From Fluctibacter halophilus (lineage in GTDB: Bacteria > Pseudomonadota > Gammaproteobacteria > Enterobacterales > Alteromonadaceae), in contig NZ_JAJEWP010000006.1 in NCBI RefSeq assembly GCF_020687825.1, positions 1-64,000 of the forward strand: a DNA stretch of 64,000 nt, given 5' to 3'. The notes beneath the pieces are model-generated. The model ran no database searches. It was given only the letters and a program-made list of their open reading frames with translations, and was not told the DNA's origin. Each line of letters begins with the position of its first letter. Position 1 is the first letter of the stretch. This document shows, piece by piece, positions 16,296-26,407 of the stretch. Position numbers and translations under genes: made by a program.

Positions 16296-18674
16296 ATGAA
16301 CAACACTCTACTGCCACGCAAAAGCGTGCTGAGCCTGGCGATTGTGGGCGCACTATCGAGCCCGGTCATGGCACAGGAAGCCCCTTCCGAAGAAGGCGCT
16401 ATGGACGAAATCATTGTTATCGGTCGTAGCGTTTCCTACGCCAATAACGCCACCGATGAAGCGATGATCAAGCAACAGTCGAGCATGACCAGCGCTCTGG
16501 CGGTGATTGATAACCTGCCCGGCGTATTGATCAACGAAGGCGACACCTTTGGCACCGATGACTGGTCTACCAGTATTTCAATCCGGGGTTTTCAGACCAA
16601 CCTCGACGAACAACAAATCGGCATGACCGTCGACGGCATTTCCAACGGTAACTCCAACTACGGCGGTGGCGCCAAAGCCAACCGCTACATCGACACTGAA
16701 AACCTGCGCAATGTTGAAGTGTCACAGGGTACATCCGACATCAGCTCCCGCTCCAACGAAGCGCTGGGCGGCACCTTAAACTTCACCACCATCGAGCCGG
16801 GCACAGAGCAGCAGATGATCGTCAGTGCCACCATCGGCGACTTCCAGGCGCAGAAACTGTACGCCCGCTTCGAAACCGGTGAACTGGCAGAGAATACCTA
16901 TGCCTGGATCAGTGCATCGAGCATGGAAAATACCGACTGGATCAACGGTGCGGCGGAGAACACCCGTACCCACCTGGCCGCCAAGCTGACCAGTATGATT
17001 GGTGATCTGGACCTGACTGCCTACCTGTCGTATGACGATGTTCACGAAGACAACTACCAGCGCATTTACGGTCTTGCCCAATATGCTGAAAACCCTGAAT
17101 GGGATGGCCTGACCGCGGATTGGACCGGTATCCCATACCAGGACCAGGCATACCGCAAAGGCTGGTCAACGCTGCGCGAAAACCTGTTCGGTTACTTGCA
17201 AGCGACCTATCAGCTTGGCGAGGTGATGCTGAAAGGCAATGTCTACTTCCACGATAACGAAGGCCGAGGTGACTGGGTTCCTCCCTATGTGGTTGATGTG
17301 ATCAATGATGGCGCAGGCAATCCGCAAACAGAGGTGCTATCCAACGAGCCGATTCGGGGTGGGTCTGCGATTGGCCAGATCTATTTCGTCGATGCCAACG
17401 GCGTTCAACTGGCACCCATCGAAGGTTGCCAGAGCAGCATCTCCTTCCCCTATGGTGGTGCAGGCCCGGAGTATGATCCTGGCTGTTATGCGCAAGGTGC
17501 CATTCCGGTAGGTTCATACCGCAACTCTCATTACAACAAGTCTCGCGTAGGTTTCAACGGTGATTTCGAGTGGATGACCTTCGTCGGTGACATGGAAAAC
17601 ACCCTGCGCGGTGGTATCTGGTATGAAAACTACCAACGTGAAGAATACCGTGACTGGCACAAGATCATTGACTCTGCCACCAGCTACGAATTTGATCACG
17701 TACCTTACTGGATCCAATACAGCCGCGAATACCCGGTGGATACCACCATGCTGTACCTGGAAGACACCCTGCGTGTTGGCCCGGCAACCCTGCGTGCCGG
17801 TGTGAAGAAATTCATGGTTGAACTGGAGCGCAACGACAAATTTGGTGAAACGCCATCGGTCACCGTAGACTCCGATTCCGATCTGCTGTTTACCGCAGGT
17901 GCGGTGGTGGAGACACCGATCGACGGACTGGAAGTGTTCGCGGGCTATGCCGAGAACTTTGCCGCCATCAAAGATGAAGTGCTGGAACGGGATGCATCTT
18001 CATTAGCTAACATCGACCCTGAAACCGCCGACAACATCGACGTCGGTCTGCGTTACAGCTCTGACAACCTGCAGTTGAACCTGACCTACTATGACATCAC
18101 CTTTGAAAATCGCCTGACCTTCATCGCACCGGATTCCGACTCTGGCATTGACTACCTGGTCGGTACCAACGGTGTTTTCCGCAACGTTGGCGGGGTGGAG
18201 TCAAAAGGTATCGAGGCGTCACTGAGCTATTTCCTGACTGACGATTTAACCGTGTTCGCGTCCTATACCAACAATGATTCGACCTATACCGGCAGTACGA
18301 TCACCGACGAAGACGGTGATGCCATCGAAGTAGGTTTCCCCAAAGGCAATACGGTCCTGGGCTCGGCGGAAGACATGTTTGTGGTGACCTTTGACTGGCA
18401 GCGCGACAACTACTTTGCCGGTCTGTCCAGCAAGTATGTCGGCGAGCGCTACATCGATGGCGCGAATAGCGCCAAAGTCGATGCCTACACGGTCAGTGAT
18501 TTCTATGCCGGTGCTACCGTGGACATGAGTGCGTCGAGCGGTCTGCAAAGCCTGGAATTCCGCCTGACCATCAACAACCTGTTCGACGAGAACTACCTGG
18601 GCACCATTTCTAACGGTGCTGGCTGGCTGGGTGCGCCGCGCACGGCTGCCCTGAATGTGAAAGCCACGTTCTAA
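16296..18674 (+). CDS. TonB-dependent outer-membrane receptor
   Basis: 792 residues. The signal peptide ends near PVMAQE (residue 26-27) and a TonB box (DEIIVIG, about 37-43) follows. The plug domain includes DNLPGVLINEGDTFGTDDWS and VSQGTSDISSRSNEALGGTL. A 22-strand barrel ends in the terminal phenylalanine of LNVKATF. These receptors import large or scarce substrates using proton motive force through TonB. The upstream BetI-like operator and the downstream phosphoesterases suggest a choline-containing ester as ligand, which is inferred. No siderophore genes are near. Confidence 0.93.
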   Translation: MNNTLLPRKSVLSLAIVGALSSPVMAQEAPSEEGAMDEIIVIGRSVSYANNATDEAMIKQQSSMTSALAVIDNLPGVLINEGDTFGTDDWSTSISIRGFQTNLDEQQIGMTVDGISNGNSNYGGGAKANRYIDTENLRNVEVSQGTSDISSRSNEALGGTLNFTTIEPGTEQQMIVSATIGDFQAQKLYARFETGELAENTYAWISASSMENTDWINGAAENTRTHLAAKLTSMIGDLDLTAYLSYDDVHEDNYQRIYGLAQYAENPEWDGLTADWTGIPYQDQAYRKGWSTLRENLFGYLQATYQLGEVMLKGNVYFHDNEGRGDWVPPYVVDVINDGAGNPQTEVLSNEPIRGGSAIGQIYFVDANGVQLAPIEGCQSSISFPYGGAGPEYDPGCYAQGAIPVGSYRNSHYNKSRVGFNGDFEWMTFVGDMENTLRGGIWYENYQREEYRDWHKIIDSATSYEFDHVPYWIQYSREYPVDTTMLYLEDTLRVGPATLRAGVKKFMVELERNDKFGETPSVTVDSDSDLLFTAGAVVETPIDGLEVFAGYAENFAAIKDEVLERDASSLANIDPETADNIDVGLRYSSDNLQLNLTYYDITFENRLTFIAPDSDSGIDYLVGTNGVFRNVGGVESKGIEASLSYFLTDDLTVFASYTNNDSTYTGSTITDEDGDAIEVGFPKGNTVLGSAEDMFVVTFDWQRDNYFAGLSSKYVGERYIDGANSAKVDAYTVSDFYAGATVDMSASSGLQSLEFRLTINNLFDENYLGTISNGAGWLGAPRTAALNVKATF

Positions 18675-18684
18675 GTCGTCCCAC

Positions 18685-18722
18685 AAAAGCCCGTCAACCT
18701 CCCTGGCGTTGACGGGCTTTTT
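18685..18722 (+). terminator. Terminator after the TonB receptor gene
   Basis: AAAAGCCCGTCAAC pairs with GTTGACGGGCTTTT across a nine-base loop and runs into a T-tract. It lies between the receptor and the phosphoesterase genes, so it probably lowers downstream expression relative to the receptor. Confidence 0.85.
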
Positions 18723-18739
18723 CTTATCCGGAGCACACT

Positions 18740-19858
18740 ATGCGACGTTTCATTTTGTTGCTACTTGCCCTGAGCAGTATGGTGCAGGCAGCCCCCAACC
18801 TGATTGTGGTTACCCTCGACGGTGTGCGTTGGCAGGAAGTGTTTTATGGCGCCGACCCGGCCCTGATCAATCACCCTGACTACGTCGATGATACGGAATC
18901 TTTGCGACAGGCATTTTGGCACGAGGATGCTGATAAGCGTCGCCAAAAACTCATGCCGTTTACCTGGCAGACCCTCAATCAGCAAGGCGCTCTGCTCGGT
19001 GACCGCCGACGAGGTTCGCACATGCGCGTTGCCAATCAGTGGGTGTTTTCCTACCCCGGGTACAACGAAGTGTTCAGCGGCCAACCGGATCCGACCATCA
19101 ATACCAATGCCAGTAAACCCAACCCCAACGTTACCTTTGTTGAATACCTGCAACAACGGGACGATTTTGGTAACAATCTGGCCGTGTTTGGCAGTTGGGA
19201 TGTGTTTCCGGCCATTTTTAATCGGCAGCGCAGCGGTTTACACATCAATGCCGGCTTTCAGTCGGCACACAGCTACGCGCTGAGCGACAAAGCCCGCTGG
19301 CTAAATGCCCTGCAACGAGATATCCCTAGTCCATGGCACAACGTGCGCCTGGATGCGTTTACCATGGGTTTTGCCCTTGATTACCTGGCTCAGGAAACAC
19401 CCCGTGTGACCGTGATCGCTCTTGGCGAGACAGATGATTTCGCTCACGATGGTAACTATGCAGCCTATTTACAGGCGTTGAAGCGCAATGACCAGTTGCT
19501 GGCCAGGCTGTGGGATTTTCTCAACGATCACCCCTTTTACCGGCAACAAACCAACCTATTGATCACCACCGATCATGGTCGCGGCAATACGCCGGAGGGT
19601 TGGCCTCACCACGGCTCAGCCGAAGCCGTAAAGGGGTATATGGCCTCGCTCAAACGTTTTAGTCAGGGTATTCCCGGTTCTGATCAAGTCTGGTTAGCCG
19701 CCATCGGCCCGGACATCAAAGCACGTGGCCTGATCACGACAGACACCCCAGCTACCCTTTCACAGGTGCCTGCCACTGCCTTGACCCTGCTGGGTATTAA
19801 CCCGCACGATTACAACCCGGCAGTCGCCCCGCCCATACAGGAGTTATTAAAACCATGA
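18740..19858 (+). CDS. Secreted alkaline-phosphatase-superfamily phosphoesterase
   Basis: 372 residues with a signal peptide (RFILLLLALSSMVQAA). The fold is that of nucleotide pyrophosphatase/phosphodiesterases. Likely metal ligands and nucleophile are VVTLDGVRWQE (Asp), FSYPGYNEVFSG (Ser in the position of the NPP threonine), GETDDFAHDG, TTDHGRG and WPHHGSAE. It should cleave phosphate mono- or diesters in the periplasm. Its place between a BetI-linked receptor and the bet genes points to phosphocholine or glycerophosphocholine as substrate, which is inferred. Its stop overlaps the next start by four bases. Confidence 0.8.
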   Translation: MRRFILLLLALSSMVQAAPNLIVVTLDGVRWQEVFYGADPALINHPDYVDDTESLRQAFWHEDADKRRQKLMPFTWQTLNQQGALLGDRRRGSHMRVANQWVFSYPGYNEVFSGQPDPTINTNASKPNPNVTFVEYLQQRDDFGNNLAVFGSWDVFPAIFNRQRSGLHINAGFQSAHSYALSDKARWLNALQRDIPSPWHNVRLDAFTMGFALDYLAQETPRVTVIALGETDDFAHDGNYAAYLQALKRNDQLLARLWDFLNDHPFYRQQTNLLITTDHGRGNTPEGWPHHGSAEAVKGYMASLKRFSQGIPGSDQVWLAAIGPDIKARGLITTDTPATLSQVPATALTLLGINPHDYNPAVAPPIQELLKP

Positions 19859-20889
19859 CATCACGATTATTGAGTGCCTGCTTACTGGCGTTTGCAACCC
19901 AAGCCAATGCAACCACCTTGCTGTTTGGTTCTTGTGCTCACCAGGATGAGCCGCTACCTATATTGCGCCACATTGCCGAGCAACCAGCGGATGCCTTTGT
20001 GTTCTTGGGCGACAACATCTACGGTGACACGGAAGACATGGCGGTACTGGCGGCCAAGTACCAGAAGCTGGGCAACAACCCCAACTTTCAGGCACTACAG
20101 CATGCCATGCCTGTGCATGCTATCTGGGATGACCATGACTACGGTGAAAACGATGCCGGTGCCGAATACCCGCAAAAAGAAGCATCCCGTCAAATCATGC
20201 TGAATTTCTGGGGCGCCCCCAAAGACAGCCCACGGCGCTCGCGCCCCGACGGTATCTACACCGATTTCTTCATCGGAGAAGGCGAACAGCGGATCCACGT
20301 GATCCTGCCCGATCTGCGCTGGAACCGTGCGCCATTGAACGGGATGGGTAAAATCGAATACGTCCTCAAACGTCGGCCCGACAACCGCGGTCCCTATTCA
20401 CCCAGTGAAGATCCCACCGCTTCGATGCTCGGTGAGGCACAATGGCAATGGCTGGAAAACGCCATCAAGCAACCCGCGGCGCTGACCATCATCGGTTCCA
20501 GCTTGCAGGTTCTGCCTGATTTTACTGGCTGGGAGGCATGGGTGAATTTTCCTGCCGATCGACAGCGCCTGTTTAACGTAATCAGAGAAAACAACATCAA
20601 CGGCGTCATGCTGATCAGCGGCGACACCCACTGGGGTGAAATCAGCCGCTATGACACTGAACTCGACTATCCTCTGTGGGAAGTAACCAGCTCCGGTCTG
20701 ACGGAAGAATGGAAGCAGATCAGTCCCAACAAACATCGAATTGGCGACGCGACCCACACCAACAACTACGGATTTGTGACCATCAACACCGAGGTGGAAC
20801 AACCCTTTGTGCATGTGGGGTTGAAAGATGCTGCCGGTAATATCCTGATGGCACAAAAAGTATTATTGTCCTCACTGCGTCCCTACTGA
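19855..20889 (+). CDS. PhoD-like metallophosphoesterase
   Basis: 344 residues with a signal peptide (LLSACLLAFATQANAT). Metallophosphatase motifs are FLGDNIYGD, IWDDHDYGENDAG and ISGDTHWGE, matching PhoD-type alkaline phosphatase/phosphodiesterases that use calcium and iron. Known PhoD enzymes act on phosphodiesters including phospholipid-type substrates. It is translationally coupled to the preceding phosphoesterase, so the two may act in sequence on one substrate, for example removing glycerol and then phosphate from glycerophosphocholine. Confidence 0.85.
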   Translation: MTSRLLSACLLAFATQANATTLLFGSCAHQDEPLPILRHIAEQPADAFVFLGDNIYGDTEDMAVLAAKYQKLGNNPNFQALQHAMPVHAIWDDHDYGENDAGAEYPQKEASRQIMLNFWGAPKDSPRRSRPDGIYTDFFIGEGEQRIHVILPDLRWNRAPLNGMGKIEYVLKRRPDNRGPYSPSEDPTASMLGEAQWQWLENAIKQPAALTIIGSSLQVLPDFTGWEAWVNFPADRQRLFNVIRENNINGVMLISGDTHWGEISRYDTELDYPLWEVTSSGLTEEWKQISPNKHRIGDATHTNNYGFVTINTEVEQPFVHVGLKDAAGNILMAQKVLLSSLRPY

Positions 20890-20927
20890 CCCCACTTTTT
20901 TTATCACAGGATTGTGCCGCCCAGGAC

Positions 20928-20956
20928 TTGCCATCGGATGGCACAACCCCTACACT
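20928..20956 (+). promoter_or_regulatory. Promoter of the betIBA operon
   Basis: TTGCCA (20928-20933) and TACACT (20951-20956) with a 17-base spacer. The expected start site falls within the operator at 20961-20977. Confidence 0.55.
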
Positions 20957-20960
20957 TTTT

Positions 20961-20977
20961 ATTGAACGATCATTCAA
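20961..20977. promoter_or_regulatory. BetI operator
   Basis: TTGAACGATCATTCAA at 20962-20977 is a near-perfect palindrome (14 of 16 positions) 15 bases before betI. The TTGAACG half-site resembles known BetI boxes of the E. coli and Pseudomonas bet genes, recalled rather than searched. It shares 12 bases with the site at 16208-16219. Confidence 0.75.
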
Positions 20978-20992
20978 AATAAAGAGAGCAGC

Positions 20993-21586
20993 ATGCCAAA
21001 AGTTGGAATGGAGCCTGTCAGGCGTCAGCAATTGATCGAAGCGACCATCAACGTGGTCGCCAACGTCGGATTGCAAGCCACCACCATTAACCTTATCAGT
21101 CGCGAAGCCGGATTGTCCTCCGGCATCATCAGTCACTATTTTGGTGGTAAGCAGGGTTTGATCGAAGCAACAGTGCGCTATCTGCTCGACCAGTTAAAAG
21201 TCAATTTGCTGGCCGCGCTGGCCAATCAGAAATTGACCCCATTGCAACGTTTGATGGCGATTGTCGAAACCAACTTTTCGCCAGTACAGCGGGCGCCTGC
21301 AGCGACCAAGACCTGGTTAAGCTTCTGGGCCCAATCATTGCACGACCCTCAACTGGCACGTTTACAGGATATCAATAAGAAGCGTCTGGTCAGCAACCTG
21401 CGCTATGCCTACCGCCAGGTGCTTGCCAGAGAACAAGCCAGCGAAGCGGCGGAAATGACGGCGGCACTGATTGATGGGTTCTGGCTACGTTGTTCACTGA
21501 GTGAGGCCGACGACAAACGTTTTGATCAGGCTGTTGCACACTGTAAACGCTTTATTGAAACCCAATTACCTGCCACCCACCACTGA
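20993..21586 (+). CDS. betI: Choline-responsive TetR-type repressor BetI
   Basis: 197 residues, normal BetI length. It starts with the family-typical MPKVGMEPVRRQQLIEATI, followed by the helix-turn-helix INLISREAGLSSGIISHYFG. BetI represses bet genes and releases DNA when choline binds. First gene of betI-betB-betA-transporter; the palindrome in front of it is the likely autoregulatory site. Confidence 0.95.
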   Translation: MPKVGMEPVRRQQLIEATINVVANVGLQATTINLISREAGLSSGIISHYFGGKQGLIEATVRYLLDQLKVNLLAALANQKLTPLQRLMAIVETNFSPVQRAPAATKTWLSFWAQSLHDPQLARLQDINKKRLVSNLRYAYRQVLAREQASEAAEMTAALIDGFWLRCSLSEADDKRFDQAVAHCKRFIETQLPATHH

Positions 21587-21604
21587 GCTTAAGCGGAGAC
21601 CCGA

Positions 21605-23068
21605 ATGCCCTCGTCTGAGTTGTACAATTACATTCACGGCCAACCGATGCCCAGCCCTTCAGCCCCCTGGTTTGAGGTCATAAATCCCGCCACAGGCGCT
21701 ACGGCTTACCGTGCACAAAGTGCCGATGACGCCCTGTTCGAACAGGCCATCACCAGTGCCCAACAGGGACAAGCGGAATGGGCGGCAATGCCAATGGTAG
21801 CCCGCTCCCGGATCATCAGCCGCGCAGCCCAATTACTGCGTGAACACAATGACGCATTGGCCGCGATTGAAGTTGAGGATACCGGCAAGCCCTGGCAGGA
21901 AGCCTCGGTCGTGGATGTTGCCACCGGCGCAGACGCACTGGAGTATTTTGCGCATCTGGGCCAATCCCTGCGTGGCGACCAACAACCCGTGGGTGATGAT
22001 TTTTATTACACCCGACAAGAACCCTTGGGCGTGGTGGCCGGCATCGGTGCCTGGAACTATCCGTTACAAATCGCTTGTTGGAAAGCTGCACCGGCACTGA
22101 TTGCTGGCAATGCCATGGTATTCAAAGCCTCGGAAGAAACCCCACGGGGTGCCATCAAGCTGGCGGAAATATTCACCCAGGCAGGCGTCCCCAACGGGGT
22201 GTTCAATGTGATTCAGGGCGCAGCTGACATTGGCCGCCGGTTAACCACCGATCCACGAATCGCCAAAGTGTCTTTTACCGGCGAGGTCTCTACCGGCAAA
22301 GCGGTGATGCGTGATGCAGCTGGCAGCCTCAAATCAGTGACCATGGAACTGGGTGGTAAGTCACCTCTGATCATTTTTGACGACGCCGATCTGGAACAAG
22401 CCGTGTCCGGAGCCATGCTGGCCAACTTTTATACCCAGGGTGAGGTGTGCACTCACGGCACGCGTGTGTACGTCCACGAATCCCTGTACCCGGCTTTCGT
22501 GGAGCAACTGCTACACCGTATTCAGCACAACGTCGTGGTAGGCGACCCGATGGATCCGGGTACCAACATTGGTGCATTGATCTCTAAAGCCCACCAGGAC
22601 AAAGTCATGTCCTACATTCGCCAGGCCCAGCAAGACGGCGCAGTGTTACGCTGCGGCGGACAAACGGTCCATCCCGAGGGCTTTGAAAACGGCTACTATG
22701 TGGCGCCCACGGTGTTTACCGACTGCCGAGATGACATGCAGCTGTGCCGAGAGGAAATTTTTGGGCCGGTCATGGCGGTGCTGACCTTCAACGATGAGCA
22801 GGATGTCATCCGACGCGCCAATGACACCGACTATGGTTTGGCTGCCGGTGTCTTTACCCGTGACATTCAACGTGCTCATCGGGTAATCCATCAATTGCAG
22901 GCCGGCATTTGCTGGATAAACGCCTATGGTAACTCTCCTGTTGAGATGCCTGTGGGGGGTTACAAACAATCGGGGCTGGGCCGTGAAAACGGCGTTGAAG
23001 CCCTCACTGCGTATACCCAAACCAAATCCGTCTACGTGGGCATGCAACCCATCGATAGTCCGTTCTGA
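21605..23068 (+). CDS. betB: Betaine aldehyde dehydrogenase
   Basis: 487 residues. Oxidises betaine aldehyde to glycine betaine with NAD(P). The catalytic cysteine is in [11 protein letters not shown] and the general-base glutamate in [10 protein letters not shown]. The Rossmann glycine motif is [17 protein letters not shown] precedes the start. Its TGA overlaps the betA ATG by one base, so expression is coupled. Confidence 0.96.
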   Translation: MPSSELYNYIHGQPMPSPSAPWFEVINPATGATAYRAQSADDALFEQAITSAQQGQAEWAAMPMVARSRIISRAAQLLREHNDALAAIEVEDTGKPWQEASVVDVATGADALEYFAHLGQSLRGDQQPVGDDFYYTRQEPLGVVAGIGAWNYPLQIACWKAAPALIAGNAMVFKASEETPRGAIKLAEIFTQAGVPNGVFNVIQGAADIGRRLTTDPRIAKVSFTGEVSTGKAVMRDAAGSLKSVTMELGGKSPLIIFDDADLEQAVSGAMLANFYTQGEVCTHGTRVYVHESLYPAFVEQLLHRIQHNVVVGDPMDPGTNIGALISKAHQDKVMSYIRQAQQDGAVLRCGGQTVHPEGFENGYYVAPTVFTDCRDDMQLCREEIFGPVMAVLTFNDEQDVIRRANDTDYGLAAGVFTRDIQRAHRVIHQLQAGICWINAYGNSPVEMPVGGYKQSGLGRENGVEALTAYTQTKSVYVGMQPIDSPF

Positions 23069-24681
23069 TGTCTTTGCAATACGACTACATCATTCTTGGT
23101 GCCGGTTCTGCCGGTTGTGTGCTGGCTAACCGGTTGTCGGCCAATCCGGCCAACCGGGTGCTGCTGCTGGAACAGGGTGGCTCCGATCGCAGCATCTTTA
23201 TTCGTATGCCAACCGCCTTGTCGATCCCCATGAACACCGACAAATATGCCTGGCAGTTCCATACCCAGCCGGAACCTTATCTGGATAACCGCACAATGCA
23301 TTGCCCACGCGGCAAAGTATTGGGTGGCTCGTCCTCCATTAATGGCATGGTGTTTGTACGCGGTCATGGGCGGGATTTCGACGAATGGGCCGAACACGGT
23401 GCCAAGGGGTGGGACTATCAATCCTGCCTGCCCTACTTCAAGCGCATGGAAGACTGGATGGGTGGCGAGGATGATTATCGTGGTGTCGATGGGCCGGTAG
23501 CCGTCAACAATGGCAATAATATGCAGAATCCGATGTATCGGGCCTTTATCGACGCAGGACATCAGGCCGGCTATCCCGTCACCGCAGATTACAACGGTGC
23601 ACAGCAAGAAGGCTTCGGCCCCATGCACATGTCGGTAAAAAATGGCCAGCGTTGCTCAGCCGCGGTGGCATACCTGCACCCGATAACGTCGCGGCCGAAC
23701 CTTCGCGTAGAAACCGGTGTGCTGATTGACCGCGTTGTCCTTGATAACGGTCACGCTGTGGCAGTGGAATACTACCAACATGGACAACATCGACGGGTTA
23801 ACTGCGACAAAGAGATCATCGTCAGTGCCGGCGCCATCGGATCGCCGGCTATCCTGCAGCGTAGCGGTATTGGTGTCCCCGACGCCCTCAAAGCCGCCGG
23901 TATCAATTGTGTTCATGCACTGCAAGGGGTTGGACAAAACCTGCAGGATCACCTCGAATTCTATTTTCAGTACCGTTGTCTGGCACCCATTACCCTGAAC
24001 GGTCAGTTGGACTGGTGGCACAAAGGCTTGATTGGCGCACGCTGGTTACTCACCCGAAAGGGGCTGGGTGCCACCAACCATTTCGAGTCCTGTGCTTTCA
24101 TCAAATCCCGCCCAGACGTTGAATGGCCGGATATTCAGTACCACTTCCTGCCTGCGGCCATGCGCTATGACGGTCGTTCGGCATTTGATGGTCATGGTTT
24201 TCAGGTACACGTTGGCCACAACAAGCCCTTCAGCCGGGGTTGGGTCAATGTGGCGAGCAGCGATCCGGCCGCCGCCCCCAAAATCCAGTTCAATTATTTA
24301 CAGGATCAGCGCGATATCGAAGCGTTTCGTGCCTGCGTGCGACTGACCCGGGAGATCATTCAGCAGGAGGCCTTCGCGCCCTACAGAGGGCCGGAAATAC
24401 AGCCCGGTGAAGGGGTGCAATCGGATCATGAGATTGATCAGTTTGTACGCCAGGCCGTCGAGAGTGCCTACCATCCTTGTGGTAGCTGCCGTATGGGTGA
24501 CAGTGCCGATCCCGGCGCGGTGGTGGATCACCACACCCGGGTCATTGGTTTGCATGGGTTAAGGGTCGTGGATGCATCCATATTCCCCACCATCCCTAAT
24601 GGTAACCTGAATGCACCGACCATGATGGTGGCCGAGAAAGCTGCCGACCATATCCTGTCTGCACAAGGAACATTGTCATGA
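23068..24681 (+). CDS. betA: Choline dehydrogenase
   Basis: 537 residues of the FAD-dependent GMC oxidoreductase family. The FAD-binding fingerprint is [19 protein letters not shown] at the N-terminus. GMC signatures are [19 protein letters not shown] and [17 protein letters not shown]. The active-site region is [13 protein letters not shown]. It oxidises choline to betaine aldehyde at the inner membrane. Slightly shorter than the usual 550-560 residues but complete. Confidence 0.96.
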   Translation: MSLQYDYIILGAGSAGCVLANRLSANPANRVLLLEQGGSDRSIFIRMPTALSIPMNTDKYAWQFHTQPEPYLDNRTMHCPRGKVLGGSSSINGMVFVRGHGRDFDEWAEHGAKGWDYQSCLPYFKRMEDWMGGEDDYRGVDGPVAVNNGNNMQNPMYRAFIDAGHQAGYPVTADYNGAQQEGFGPMHMSVKNGQRCSAAVAYLHPITSRPNLRVETGVLIDRVVLDNGHAVAVEYYQHGQHRRVNCDKEIIVSAGAIGSPAILQRSGIGVPDALKAAGINCVHALQGVGQNLQDHLEFYFQYRCLAPITLNGQLDWWHKGLIGARWLLTRKGLGATNHFESCAFIKSRPDVEWPDIQYHFLPAAMRYDGRSAFDGHGFQVHVGHNKPFSRGWVNVASSDPAAAPKIQFNYLQDQRDIEAFRACVRLTREIIQQEAFAPYRGPEIQPGEGVQSDHEIDQFVRQAVESAYHPCGSCRMGDSADPGAVVDHHTRVIGLHGLRVVDASIFPTIPNGNLNAPTMMVAEKAADHILSAQGTLS

Positions 24682-25841
24682 CGTTGTGGCTCAGCGCCGG
24701 GATGTTGTTCACACTGCTCGCGGTGGTGATCATCCTGCTGGTGTACGGGCGACGCACCTTAACCGGCACCCAACCGGTTTCTCTGCTGACCTTTGTGGCG
24801 ATTCTGTTCACCTCGGGGCTGGATGTGGGACTGGTGATGTTTCCCCTTACCGAGTTTCCTCAGTATGCCGATACCGCAGCCAACCCGGAATATGCGTTTA
24901 CAAACCCGCTGGCAATAGAATTCGGCTTCTGGGGATTTCTGGTCTGGGCGATTTACTTTCTGACCTGTTTTTATTTCTGTGCCATCGAGCCTCGGCTGGG
25001 GTTCTTCCGCATCCCGCTGATCAAATGGTTGAACAATCTGGTGATCATTGGCACCTGTGCCTTTACCGCACATTTGTTGTTGGTCAACCTGGAATGGTAT
25101 CTGCCTGGTGTTGCCCAATCCGACATCGCCAAGCCGGTGTTTTACACCATTGTGTTTACCACCATTGCCCTAGCAGTATATTCCTCGACTCACCTTATCT
25201 ATATCAAAGTGTTCAGCGTTGCCACGACCTTGTTGTTTATCATGCTGATCCTGTTGCTCGGCTCCCACAGCGCAGTCGAGCACGACGCCAGTCTGCAAGG
25301 CTATTGGCGATCGGTGCAACTGTTGAGCGACTACTTTACACACCTGCCGGATTTTATCCTGCCAATGAACAGTTACCATAGCTTTTACCTGTTCTGGTGG
25401 TTCGCCTGGAGCATTATGATCGGCCAGTTCACCGCGCGTTTCGTCGGTGGCCTGAAAACCTATCAGGTCTTTCTGGCCATGTTGGTTCTGCCTTCAATCC
25501 CCATTGCCTTATGGTTTGCCACCTTGCATCACTACTATGTGCGAGACTGGTCTACCCAGGGACTACTCAATTACGCCATGGTGTTTGTGGGCGTAACCTT
25601 TGTACTCAATTCACTGGACTCCCTGATCCGTCTGTACGGCGACAACCTGTCGCTCACTCTGTCTCGGCTGGGTCCTGCGCGCTATGCAGTCTTGCATGGC
25701 GGTATGCTCTGGGCACTGACACTGCTATTCACGCTGGGTTTTATGCGTATTCAATGGATCGGCGCATTGGTGATCGGCTTGTTCTTTCTCTGTGCCGTAT
25801 ATGGGATTAAATCCTTGCGCGCTTTTCAACAGCAGGACTAA
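24678..25841 (+). CDS. Short BCCT-like transporter, probable choline importer
   Basis: 387 residues, roughly ten membrane helices; typical BCCT transporters have 500 or more residues and twelve helices. [17 protein letters not shown] sits where BCCT proteins have the GMGIG helix. [11 protein letters not shown] resembles BCCT WGxHAWAIYAL, and [20 protein letters not shown] matches the signature with the WWxxW aromatic box that binds the quaternary ammonium. Its start overlaps the betA stop by four bases. The reading frame is open throughout, so the small size is not an obvious frameshift. Choline is the probable substrate, from context. Confidence 0.75.
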   Translation: MTLWLSAGMLFTLLAVVIILLVYGRRTLTGTQPVSLLTFVAILFTSGLDVGLVMFPLTEFPQYADTAANPEYAFTNPLAIEFGFWGFLVWAIYFLTCFYFCAIEPRLGFFRIPLIKWLNNLVIIGTCAFTAHLLLVNLEWYLPGVAQSDIAKPVFYTIVFTTIALAVYSSTHLIYIKVFSVATTLLFIMLILLLGSHSAVEHDASLQGYWRSVQLLSDYFTHLPDFILPMNSYHSFYLFWWFAWSIMIGQFTARFVGGLKTYQVFLAMLVLPSIPIALWFATLHHYYVRDWSTQGLLNYAMVFVGVTFVLNSLDSLIRLYGDNLSLTLSRLGPARYAVLHGGMLWALTLLFTLGFMRIQWIGALVIGLFFLCAVYGIKSLRAFQQQD

Positions 25842-25926
25842 GAGCACTTTTACTGTGCAAGGATTACGCAGGATGGGCGTCAAACACCTATATTTAGGGG
25901 GAAGCGACCAAAAGGGGATGCTGTCA

Positions 25927-26385
25927 ATGCGTAACTTCAGTGATGTTAAAGCCTTGCTAAAGCACAACCAACAATTTCATGCACATAATGCCGAGTTTTA
26001 CACCAGCCTGGCCCGCCAGGTTATTGATGAACGGGTTAAGATGTTGTTGTCCAGCCTGGTGCGCCACGAGGTGGAACTCAGCAGAGAGTTAGAAGTCTAC
26101 TTACAACAGGCGCCGCAAAGTATTTTGAACACTTACTTTCAGTATGATCATGAACAGAATACCGATGACCTATACCGTACCGAACTGGCACCCAGTCATC
26201 TCAATTCGGAGGAAGTAGAAAAGCTCGCCCATCGGCTGGATGACTATTTATGCATGTTGTACCAGGAGATGATTGCCGCGGCAGGCAACCCGGCAGTACA
26301 GGAATTATTCGATAATCTTCACCAGCACATGCAACTGGAAAAACGACGCCTAACCCTTGGTATGCACGGGATGTGGGACTGTTGA
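25927..26385 (+). CDS. Ferritin-like helical protein
   Basis: 152 residues from ATG 25927, which has AAGGGGA eight bases upstream; ATG 25918 is possible, while the longest frame from 25792 overlaps the transporter. A four-helix ferritin-like pattern with acidic/His positions is visible (HNAEFYTSLARQVIDERVKM, SLVRHEVELSRELEVYLQ), resembling rubrerythrin-like domains. Iron or stress function is inferred only from the fold. No partner gene is evident. Confidence 0.55.
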   Translation: MRNFSDVKALLKHNQQFHAHNAEFYTSLARQVIDERVKMLLSSLVRHEVELSRELEVYLQQAPQSILNTYFQYDHEQNTDDLYRTELAPSHLNSEEVEKLAHRLDDYLCMLYQEMIAAAGNPAVQELFDNLHQHMQLEKRRLTLGMHGMWDC

Positions 26386-26407
26386 CCGTGAAAACCCGGC
26401 CCGAAGC

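Noticed and set aside
20912-20946. Hairpin TTGTGCC/GGCACAA as terminator of the PhoD-like gene
   Set aside because: It has a long loop and no T-run, and it overlaps the betI promoter, so termination cannot be supported.
24686-25381. A 231-residue open frame overlapping the BCCT-like gene in another frame
   Set aside because: Its composition is unlike a real protein. I checked it as a sign of a frameshift that could explain the short transporter, but the transporter frame is continuous and coupled to betA.
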